From the NCBI GenBank assembly GCA_963821925.1, contig CAWGFO010000002.1:248001-312000 (forward strand): a DNA stretch of 64,000 nt, read 5' to 3'. The notes under the pieces are model-generated. The model did no database searches. It was not told where the DNA came from and saw nothing but the letters and a program-made list of their open reading frames with translations. Source of the DNA: JAOUEA01 sp963821925 (lineage in GTDB: Bacteria; Actinomycetota; UBA4738; HRBIN12). Below, in pieces: positions 40,214 to 47,275 of the stretch. Position 1 is the stretch's first letter; each line of letters begins with the position of its first letter. A program made the translations under genes and the position numbers.

Positions 40214-40705
40214 CTATCGGTAGTTCGTGAACTGCAGGGCGATGCCGAAGTCGTGCCCCTTGCAGGCGGCGATCGCGGCTTGCAGGTCGTCCTTCGACTT
40301 GCTCATCACACGCACCTGGCTGCCCTGGATCTGCGTCTGGGCCTTCGGGACCGCTTGCCGGACGAACTTCGAGATCTCCTTGGCCTTCTCGTCCGAGATG
40401 CCTGTCACGAGCTTCAACGTTTGGCGGACGGTGCCCTTCGCGGCCGGCTCGACCTCGCCGGGCTGCATCGCCTTGAGCGGGACCTGGCGGCGCACGAACT
40501 TCTCCTCGAGCACCTGGTAGGCGGCCTTCAGGCGATCCTCGGTGCCGGAGGCGAGTTCGATCTCCTCTTCCTTCAGCTCGATCGATGTGCCGGTGTTCTT
40601 GAAGTCGAACCGCTGATGGATCTCGCGCCCCGCCTGATCGACGGCGTTGCGGACCTCTTGCAGGTCGATCTCGGACACGATGTCGAACGAGCTCTGGCTG
40701 GCCAT
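40214..40705 (-). CDS. yajQ: YajQ family nucleotide-binding protein
   Basis: 163 aa, two related alpha/beta half-domains. SSFDIVSEIDLQEVRNAVDQ at the N-terminus and GKGHDFGIALQFTNYR-like end (here CKGHDFGIALQFTNYR) are diagnostic. Some members bind cyclic di-GMP, others nucleic acids. A TATCCT motif 11 nt before the ATG and no Shine-Dalgarno suggest a leaderless mRNA. Confidence 0.9.
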   Translation of the reverse strand: MASQSSFDIVSEIDLQEVRNAVDQAGREIHQRFDFKNTGTSIELKEEEIELASGTEDRLKAAYQVLEEKFVRRQVPLKAMQPGEVEPAAKGTVRQTLKLVTGISDEKAKEISKFVRQAVPKAQTQIQGSQVRVMSKSKDDLQAAIAACKGHDFGIALQFTNYR

Positions 40706-40749
40706 GCGGGGAGGATACCGACTCGGCGCGGTGGTCGGCCCGGCGTTGC

Positions 40750-40755
40750 TATCCT
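40750..40755 (+). promoter_or_regulatory. -10 element (TATCCT) of tRNA-Tyr
   Basis: TATCCT, 9 nt before the mature tRNA 5' end, fits a TANNNT -10. Confidence 0.5.
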
Positions 40756-40764
40756 GAGTGCTCC

Positions 40765-40849
40765 GGGAGGATGCCCGAGCGGCCAAAGGGAGCGGTCTGT
40801 AAAATCGCCGGCGATGCCTACGGAGGTTCGAATCCTCCTCCTCCCACCA
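40765..40849 (+). tRNA. tRNA-Tyr (GTA)
   Basis: Class II tRNA with long variable arm. Acceptor stem GGGAGGA (40765-40771) pairs with TCCTCCC (40839-40845); anticodon loop CTGTAAA with GTA at 40799-40801; stem GCGGT/ATCGC; T-arm GGAGG TTCGAAT CCTCC (40822-40838). Discriminator A and an encoded CCA follow (40846-40849). The accessory region begins one base later. Confidence 0.95.
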
Positions 40850-40850
40850 A

Positions 40851-40891
40851 GGGGTGTTCTCAGAACTGGGGCCCCTGACATCTCAGAACTC
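40851..40891 (+). repeat. Repeat left end L1
   Basis: Begins with GGGGTGTTCTCAGAACT, then GGGGCCCCTGACATCTCAGAACTC. A diverged copy is at 47194. It starts one base after the tRNA-Tyr CCA. Confidence 0.7.
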
Positions 40892-40988
40892 TCCATACGA
40901 GCCGGTTGAGGTCGCTCCGCATGTTCCCTGGCATGCGATCGGGTTCTTGGGCTTGGATCTCGCCAGCGCGAGAGGCCCGGAACACAAC

Positions 40989-41021
40989 AAGGGCGCCTCG
41001 AGCACAGGCTCAAGACGCCTT
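40989..41021. other. Imperfect hairpin downstream of tRNA-Tyr and the transposase fragment
   Basis: AAGGGCGCCTCGAGC and GCTCAAGACGCCTT can pair with two mismatches and a bulge around an ACAG loop. It could terminate either strand. The rest of 40892-41118 shows no gene. Confidence 0.35.
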
Positions 41022-41118
41022 CGACTGGAATCGTGCCGGGTTCGGTCTAGCTCGGGGGAGGGCCGCGGCCGTCCGCGGCGGACCGTTCGCCGAGCACGTC
41101 CCTCCAGATGCTCTTCCG

Positions 41119-41960
41119 TCACTTCACCCGCCGCCTCGGCGTCGTGGCCTCATGCGCCTTGCGTGCCACGAAGGCTCGGATGCGGTCTCGGTTGTGACCA
41201 GCGATCGTGAACGCGAGCAACAGCATCATCTTCGTCCGTCCGAGTACGCGGAGGAACTTGCGCTCGATGTTCACGAATCCCCCCTTCAGCATCGCGTTGG
41301 CTCCCTCCGCGACGACGTCGTCCATAGGAGACGCGCCACGCGGTCGTTCCGCCGTGATCGGCTGCCAGAGGGCGATGTTGTCGGCCGACAGACTCTTCGT
41401 GCCCTCGCAGCATCGATGTGCCCCCATGAGGTCGACCAAGGGCGTCTGCCGCGAACGGGGCATCGTCCACGGAGGATCGCGTGACCGCAGGAACCCGGCA
41501 TGGAACGGGCATTTCCAGCGAGTTACGCCGTCGCTGTCCGGGCGCGCGTGACGCTGCCAGCGGAAGCGAGCACGCTGGTTGAATGGCCGCTCGAACGCCC
41601 TGACCTGCTGCTCGTCTGCTCCGAACGGCGGCATCTTCAGCCTCCGAAGCTCCTCCGGCACGCTGGCACTGAACAGCTGGCCATCGATGAGGATCGCGTC
41701 GGTGGAGTGAGGCTGAAGCTTCCGCTGATGCACCATCGGCCGGAAGGTCTGCTCGATGCCGGCGGCGTGGAGCGAGTGCGCGGTCGCCGCCGCGATCAGC
41801 TGCGAGTAGCCGCGGTCCCAGATGACCTCCTTCACGGGGAGTCCGCGCTCGCGGAGATCCAGCAGCGTCGGGACCATCACGGCCCTGTTCGTGCCGGCCG
41901 GAACGAGGGTGAACGCGGTGATGACCGGGAGCACCTCAGGACCGAGAGAAAGCTGGTCGA
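41119..41960 (-). pseudogene. DDE-type transposase, C-terminal fragment
   Basis: About 280 codons without a plausible start. Reading begins near GPEVLPVITAFTLVPAGTN, followed by VKEVIWDRGYSQLIAAATAH, MDDVVAEGANAMLKGGFVNI and the basic end. The acidic-residue spacing and final KFLRVLGRTKMMLLLAFTIA are transposase-like; the IS family is not identified. Its upstream end meets the anSME fragment on the other strand. The stop lies 252 bp from the L1 repeat, as expected for the 3' end of an IS. Confidence 0.65.
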
Positions 41961-41969
41961 TGCCGTTCG

Positions 41970-42300
41970 AGCCGAGAACATCTCGCTGACCCAGTTCTGC
42001 CTCGATCGTGACGTGCGGTTCGCCTGTAACGGCGGGTGCCCCAAGGACCGTTTCGCGACCTCCCCGTACGGCGAGCCAGGCCAGCACTACCTGTGTCCGA
42101 GCTACAAGGACTTCTTCCACCACGTGACGCCAGCGATGCAACAGATGAGCGCGCTCCTTCGAGCCGGCAGGGCCCCTGCGGAACTGATGGCCACCTACGC
42201 GTCGGAGGACGCGAAGCGGGGTCGCAACGAGCTCTGCCCCTGCGGCGGGAACAAGTGGAAGCGCTGCCACGGCGCACCTGCGGGGCCGTCCAGGTTCTGA
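41970..42300 (+). pseudogene. Anaerobic sulfatase-maturating enzyme (radical SAM/SPASM), 3' fragment
   Basis: Only the C-terminal SPASM part and tail remain: CLDRDVRFACNGGCPKDRF, HYLCPSYKDFFHHVTPAMQQ, and a terminal SEC-C zinc motif ELCPCGGNKWKRCHG. The radical SAM core that converts Cys or Ser in sulfatases to formylglycine is missing. The frame upstream of about 41970 is antisense to the transposase fragment, so the gene was cut at that junction. No sulfatase gene is in the window. Confidence 0.75.
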
Positions 42301-42329
42301 GCGGATCTCCTGGAGCTGGCTCGGCGGAG

Positions 42330-43148
42330 CTACGCCTTGCCAGGTAGGGCGGCCTCCGTGTCGATCGCACCCTGTGCCGCGCCAGACCCAGCTTCGCCTC
42401 CGCCCGGCCCTCGCAGGACGAACGCGGCGCCGACGGCAACCGCGGCGCCGAGGAGTGGACCCGCGACATAGACCCAGTAGTCGGTGAAGTTCGCGCCGAC
42501 CAGGTCGGGGCCGAAGGTGCGCGCAGGGTTCATCGACGCGCCGGAGATCGGGCTGCCCCAGAGGCCGGCAAGCGCGATGTAGCCGCCCACCGCGATGGCG
42601 CCGAACAGTCCCACGTTCTGCGCCCCGGACGCGGTCCCGAGGATGACGCTCACGAGGCCCAGCGTCAGGACGGCCTCCATCAACATCGCCGACGAAGCCG
42701 AGAAACCGCTGGCGACGTAGTTCGAGCCGTAGGTCGCCGACTCGCCGACCACTTGCTGCAAGAACAGGCACGCGAGGATCGCGCCGGCGAGCTGGACGAC
42801 GATGTAGCCGGGCACCCGTATCCACGGGAAATCCCGACGAGCGGCGAAGGCCAGGCTGACCGCCGGGTTCAAGTGGGCGCCGGAGACTTTGCCCATGAAC
42901 AGGATGATGCCCATCACCATGAGGCCAGGGGCGACCACCGCCGCGGTACGAGAGATCGTGTTCGGGAAGGCTTGGCCCATCATGCCGCCACCGGCTGCAA
43001 CGAGCACGAGGAAGAACGTGCCGTAGAACTCGGAGAAGAGGCGGCGCCACTCCTGGTGGGGATCCTTGAAGTCCTCGATGCGCTTGACCACGTCCTCGTT
43101 GATGACGCGGCGGATCACGTTCTCCTCAGGCGGCGACTGACTGCTCAC
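42330..43148 (-). CDS. Aquaporin / MIP family channel
   Basis: 272 aa, six helices with the two half-helix motifs SGAHLNPAVSLAF and GASMNPARTFGP. The N-terminal cytoplasmic extension is about 40 residues. The absence of the Asp after the second NPA-R rules for glycerol facilitators favours a water-type channel, but selectivity is inferred. It appears intact between two broken genes. Confidence 0.85.
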   Translation of the reverse strand: MSSQSPPEENVIRRVINEDVVKRIEDFKDPHQEWRRLFSEFYGTFFLVLVAAGGGMMGQAFPNTISRTAAVVAPGLMVMGIILFMGKVSGAHLNPAVSLAFAARRDFPWIRVPGYIVVQLAGAILACLFLQQVVGESATYGSNYVASGFSASSAMLMEAVLTLGLVSVILGTASGAQNVGLFGAIAVGGYIALAGLWGSPISGASMNPARTFGPDLVGANFTDYWVYVAGPLLGAAVAVGAAFVLRGPGGGEAGSGAAQGAIDTEAALPGKA

Positions 43149-43226
43149 GGCGTTCCTTCCTGGACGGCGGACAGGGTGGCATTCAACCCCGCCCTCGCCT
43201 TCGAGGGCAAATACAGTTGGGGGGTC

Positions 43227-43368
43227 CTAGTCGGCTGACCTACAAGCCCGTCTCCTCCTTAAGCCTGCTTGCTTCACGGCTGCCTGCATCGCTCGGTAGT
43301 CGCGCTCGTCCTGATCCGCGTAGGCGATGGAGAACTCCGCGATCGCCTCCACGAACCCATTGGACTGC
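43227..43368 (-). pseudogene. DUF2252 protein, C-terminal remnant
   Basis: The last about 45 codons of an open frame read FVEAIAEFSIAYADQDERDY then MQAAVKQAG, which matches the usual C-terminus of DUF2252 proteins. The upstream codons (to 43619) do not resemble the family. The remainder of 43149-43695 holds the right-end repeat at 43511-43605 and an ACCAACC-rich tract. Confidence 0.55.
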
Positions 43369-43510
43369 GATGCGGTCCTCAAGCTGCCTGGAGAGGAGGC
43401 CCTAGCATGGCGCGTGCGCCACGTCAGTTGACTCGCTGGTCTGCCTTGAGCGTCTAACCGAACGGCCCCTCGAGAGCCGACTTGAACCGACTTCGGCCCT
43501 GACCTGCTGC

Positions 43511-43605
43511 GGGTACTACCGCCCTTAGCCTGTGGGTACTCCACAAGAAAGGCCGCAAACCGTGCGGTCAGGGAGTTCTGAGAACACCCCACCAACCACC
43601 TCACC
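43511..43605 (+). repeat. Repeat right end R1 with C-rich tail
   Basis: TTAGCCTGTGGGTACTCC, then AAACCGTGCGGTCAGGGAGT, then AGTTCTGAGAACACCCC (43574-43590) followed by ACCAACC repeats. Alignable over about 85 bases with 47091-47185. The 17-bp core is the exact reverse complement of L1. Confidence 0.75.
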
Positions 43606-43695
43606 GACTTACCGATCAACCAACGACTGAGTCACACTCTCACCAACCGACCGACCCGACCCTCAGTACCGTCCTGGCAACCATCAACAGATGGC

Positions 43696-46521
43696 TCACC
43701 TCTCCACCGCCGGCTCGGCGGATCTCGCCAACTCCAACGCTTCCTTGACCGACAGGCACCGACCTTCCTCCGTGGCGCCGTCGATCTCGCCCGCCTCCAG
43801 CTCAGCCTTTGCCCGTTCGACGTATCCGTGTCCGGGAACGTCCTCCGAATACACGTTCACGATGCCCTCCTCTCGGGTGAAGATCTCGGCCGCCGCCGCG
43901 ATCTGCACGGCCCGCCGGGGCCGGCCCTCGGCCGCCTCGACGGCCGCGAGACCGATCATCGATGTCCCGATCCCGCGGACGCTCCCGACGTCGTCGTAGG
44001 CATGCACCGAATCGAGGAACGATCGGCGTGCGGCCACCGGATCGTCGGCCGAGAGGTGCGTCCACGCCATCTCGCTCAGGATCCGGGCCTCCTCGGCGCG
44101 GTCACCGATGGCTTCGAAGGCGGCCAGCGACTGCCGATACAGATCGGTTGCCTTCGGCAGGTCACCGCCCATCGAGGCCAGCTGTGCCAGGCCGCTGAGC
44201 GAGAGGCCGGCGCCCTCTCTGTCGTCGAGCGATCGTTGGATGGCCAGGGCCTCGTCGTATCTCGAGGCCGCCGTTGCCATGTCGCCCGAGACGGAGTGGA
44301 GGATGCCGTCGATCGTCAAGGAGAACCCCAGAGCCCACGTATAACCCTGCGCGCGGGCCCGGTCGATCGCCTCTCGTGACCACTCGAGGGCCTGGTCCAT
44401 GTCGATGCCCAGATAGCCGAGCCCCAGGAGGAGCCCCGCCAAGGTCGTCTCGGGATCTCCGTGAAGCTCCTCCGCGATCCGGAAGGACCCGAGGTATTCC
44501 TCGATAGCGTCCTCGAAGTGACCGAGCGTCCACGACGCGAGTCCAGCGGTGCGAAGGGCATTCGACCGGCCGATCGTCGGCCCCTCGTTCGCGAGGGCGT
44601 CGAGGAACCCACGCGCGTACTCCCGCGCGCTCAGATGCTTCGCCCGGATGTGCCAGAAGAGCCAGAGGTCTCCGCACATCTGCATGCCGAGCTCAGCCGA
44701 CTCAGCGTCCCCGTTCCTGGTCCGGCTCAGGAGGAAGTCGAGCCCCGCCCTCAGGTCCGCATCTTCGAGGACGCCTCGCTCGATCGATCCGACCTGATCG
44801 GTGCCTTCGATCCCGCCTCCGATGTGGGCGGCCACTTCGGCGAAGTAGGCGGCATGCCTGTCCCCGATGAGTTCGGCTTCTTCGGCGGCCTGCAGCTCTT
44901 CGAGCGCATACTCCCTGATCGTCTGCAGCATCTGGAACCTGTCTCCGGGACCTGCGATCTGGATCAGCCCCACGTCGACGAGCGATCCCAGATCGTCGAG
45001 CACGGAACCGGCATCGTCGGAACAGGCGACTTCGATGCTACCGAGCGAGCATCCCCCTTGGAAGATGCCCATCCTGCGGAACAGCCGCTTCTCCGACGTG
45101 GTCAGCAGCGAGTGGCTCCAGTCGATCGTCGCCCGGAGCGTTCGCTGCCGGTCCGGGCGATCTCGAGGACCCGCGGTGAGGACGTCGAGCGCATGATCCA
45201 GCCGCTGCAGCAGGGCCTCCGGGGAGAGGAAGTTGATCCGGGCAGCGGCGAGCTCGATGGCGAGCGGGAGCCCATCCAGTCGTCGGCAGATCGCGACGAT
45301 CGCCCGGGCGTTGTCGGTGGTCATCTCGAACCCGCTCTTGGCCATCCTCGCCCGATCCACGAACAAGGCGATGCCCGGGTAGGCCATCGTCGATCCCGGC
45401 TCGTGCCCACGCTCCGGCGGGGGGAGCGCCAGTGGGACGAGGGCGTACTGCTGTTCGGAACTGATCCGGAGTGGGGTCCGGCTGGTGATGAGGATCCGGA
45501 GTTCCGGGCACCTGGACACCAGCGTGGCGACCTCGGGGGCCGCCGACACGACCTGCTCGAGGTTGTCGAGCAGCAGGAGAGCCTGCTTGTCCGCGATCAG
45601 CGCAGCGACGCCATCGGCAAGGCTCCTGCCCTCTGCCTCCTTCACGTCCAGCGCCTCGGCCATCGCCGGGGTGAAGTTGGTGGCGTCGGTGACCGCAGCG
45701 AGGGAGACGAAGGCGACGCCGTCGAGGAATCGTGACGCGAGGCGTTGGCAGACCTCGATCGCCATCCGCGTCTTCCCGATGCCGCCTGGACCCGTCAGCG
45801 TCACGACTCGATGTCGCTCGAGAAGGTCGATCACCGCGGAGAGATCTCCATCCCTGCCGAGCAACGGCGTCCCCAACTCTGGGAGGTTGCTCGGCAGGCT
45901 GGCGAATCGCTCTCCTTTCCCGCGCAGGAAGTCGGCGGCCGGGACCTGCAGGCCGTCGGTCGAGATGGCGAAGATCTCGAAAGGGCGGCCGACGTTCTTG
46001 AGTTTGAACTTCCCCAGACCCACGAAACCGAGCTGCGATTGATTCTTGATCTGTTCGTGGACGGAGTCAGAGACGAGGACCCCCCCTGGGACACCGAAGG
46101 ATTCGATGCGTGAGGCGATGTTGACCGCGTCCCCGACGAGGCCGGTGGGCTCGACGATCACGTTCCCAACGTGGATGCCGATGCGAACCGGGACCGCCAG
46201 GGGTTGGCGGCATTCCTTCTGGATCTCGATGGCACAGCGGATCGCATCGACCGAGTTGGGGAACATCGTCAGTGCGCCATCACCGTAGTACTGGACGATC
46301 GTGCCACCGAACGCTTCGTGCTGCGCTCGGAGCACGTCCTGGTACTTGGCTCGGGTTTCGATGCCGAGCTGCTCATCCTCCTGCATCAGGGCGGTGTATC
46401 CGACGATGTCAGCGAACATGATCGCCGCCAGCTGCCGGCGCTGAGGTTCACGTGGTGAGGCTGGTCGGGCCGTGATGTTCGAAGAGCCGGCTGGTTCCGA
46501 CGGTCCTCGCCGCTCGGGCAT
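43696..46521 (-). CDS. Class III nucleotide cyclase / NB-ATPase / TPR regulator
   Basis: 941 aa, complete. Cyclase domain about 28-195 with metal residues in FADIVGYTAL and YYGDGALTMF. NB-ARC-like ATPase with Walker A LTGPGGIGKTRMA (about 247-259) and Walker B ALLLLDNLEQV. A winged-helix region follows (WSHSLLTTSEKRLFRRM), then TPR-like repeats from about 560 to the end. This architecture is common in actinobacteria, with the cyclase part often acting as a sensor or producing cAMP. It diverges from the NTF2-like gene at 46664. A shorter relative is at 37755 and a remnant at 50787. Confidence 0.85.
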   Translation of the reverse strand: MPERRGPSEPAGSSNITARPASPREPQRRQLAAIMFADIVGYTALMQEDEQLGIETRAKYQDVLRAQHEAFGGTIVQYYGDGALTMFPNSVDAIRCAIEIQKECRQPLAVPVRIGIHVGNVIVEPTGLVGDAVNIASRIESFGVPGGVLVSDSVHEQIKNQSQLGFVGLGKFKLKNVGRPFEIFAISTDGLQVPAADFLRGKGERFASLPSNLPELGTPLLGRDGDLSAVIDLLERHRVVTLTGPGGIGKTRMAIEVCQRLASRFLDGVAFVSLAAVTDATNFTPAMAEALDVKEAEGRSLADGVAALIADKQALLLLDNLEQVVSAAPEVATLVSRCPELRILITSRTPLRISSEQQYALVPLALPPPERGHEPGSTMAYPGIALFVDRARMAKSGFEMTTDNARAIVAICRRLDGLPLAIELAAARINFLSPEALLQRLDHALDVLTAGPRDRPDRQRTLRATIDWSHSLLTTSEKRLFRRMGIFQGGCSLGSIEVACSDDAGSVLDDLGSLVDVGLIQIAGPGDRFQMLQTIREYALEELQAAEEAELIGDRHAAYFAEVAAHIGGGIEGTDQVGSIERGVLEDADLRAGLDFLLSRTRNGDAESAELGMQMCGDLWLFWHIRAKHLSAREYARGFLDALANEGPTIGRSNALRTAGLASWTLGHFEDAIEEYLGSFRIAEELHGDPETTLAGLLLGLGYLGIDMDQALEWSREAIDRARAQGYTWALGFSLTIDGILHSVSGDMATAASRYDEALAIQRSLDDREGAGLSLSGLAQLASMGGDLPKATDLYRQSLAAFEAIGDRAEEARILSEMAWTHLSADDPVAARRSFLDSVHAYDDVGSVRGIGTSMIGLAAVEAAEGRPRRAVQIAAAAEIFTREEGIVNVYSEDVPGHGYVERAKAELEAGEIDGATEEGRCLSVKEALELARSAEPAVER

Positions 46522-46663
46522 GGGCTGAACCTAGCTCATCGATGCCACGCGAGGAACGGATCCACGCCGTCGCCGGTCCCATTTCGCTCGGCGGAGGATG
46601 GAGTTCGGGTGGACCCGTTGCGACGGCGTAAGGTGTCCGGACCAACCACAGGAGGAGCGCTCG

Positions 46664-47071
46664 ATGGCGCCAGATCCCGAGCAGCTTCGTGCGTTCGCCG
46701 AGCGCTACACCGCGGCTTGGTGCAGCATGGACCCGGCGGCGGTGGCAGCACACTTCGCGCCGGAGGGCTCCCTCGCGATCAACGGAGGTGCGCCCGCGGT
46801 GGGCCGCGACGCCATCACTGCGGTCGCCGCGAGCTTCTACGAGGCCCTCCCCGACATGCAGGTCTTCTTCGATGATCTCATCGTGGAGGGGGAGCGGATC
46901 GAGTATCACTGGACCTTCACGGGCACGAACACCGGCCCGGGCGGCACAGGCAACGCCGTGCGTGTGAAGGGCTTCGAGTCCTGGACGATCGACGAGGACG
47001 GGCTGATCGCCGCCTCGTCGGGGAGTTACGACGCCGAGGAGTACGCGCGCCAGCTCGCAGAGGGTGTGTGA
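46664..47071 (+). CDS. SnoaL/NTF2-like polyketide cyclase-fold protein
   Basis: 135 aa, single cone-shaped alpha+beta barrel domain. RAFAERYTAAWCSMDPAAVA, FYEALPDMQVFFDDLIVEGE and YHWTFTGTNTGPGGTGNAVR are typical of the SnoaL-like group. GGAGGAG 7 nt before the ATG. Ligand unknown. It shares the 142-bp divergent upstream region with the cyclase gene. Confidence 0.75.
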   Translation: MAPDPEQLRAFAERYTAAWCSMDPAAVAAHFAPEGSLAINGGAPAVGRDAITAVAASFYEALPDMQVFFDDLIVEGERIEYHWTFTGTNTGPGGTGNAVRVKGFESWTIDEDGLIAASSGSYDAEEYARQLAEGV

Positions 47072-47090
47072 GGCACCGTTGGCCTCCTGT

Positions 47091-47185
47091 GGGAGGTACC
47101 CCTCTTAACCTGTGGGAGGGCCTCCGAAAGCGCCCGAAACCGTGTGGTCAGGGAGTTCTGAGAACACCCCACCAACCAACCGACC
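47091..47185 (+). repeat. Repeat right end R2 with C-rich tail
   Basis: TTAACCTGTGGGAGGGCC, then AAACCGTGTGGTCAGGGAGT and the core AGTTCTGAGAACACCCC (47154-47170), then ACCAACCAACCGACC. Best match to R1 at 43511. Confidence 0.75.
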
Positions 47186-47193
47186 AACCACCA

Positions 47194-47234
47194 GGTGTTC
47201 CCGATGCTGGGGCGCCCCTGACATCTCAGGACTC
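47194..47234 (+). repeat. Repeat left end L2 (diverged)
   Basis: GGTGTTCCCGATGCTGGGGC, then GCCCCTGACATCTCAGGACTC. Aligns with L1 (40853-40891) with a few differences, mostly in the palindromic core. It stands back to back with R2, 24 bp away. Confidence 0.6.
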
Positions 47235-47275
47235 AACTGAAGAGGCGTCCGACGGTCGCTTCGCGTGATCGTGGG

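Larger units (their letters stand above)
40851..43590. mobile_element. Segment bounded by a 17-bp inverted repeat, next to tRNA-Tyr
   Basis: GGGGTGTTCTCAGAACT at 40851-40867 and its exact reverse complement at 43574-43590 bound a segment with a transposase fragment, an anSME fragment, an aquaporin and a DUF2252 remnant. It looks like a composite or decayed mobile segment rather than a simple IS. Copies of the right end occur at 47154 and 59638. Confidence 0.45.

Noticed and set aside
41119..43050. One 643-codon minus-strand open frame as a full transposase
   Set aside because: Only the part up to about 41960 reads like a transposase. The upstream part shares the strand, but not the frame, with the well-supported aquaporin gene and lies opposite the anSME fragment.
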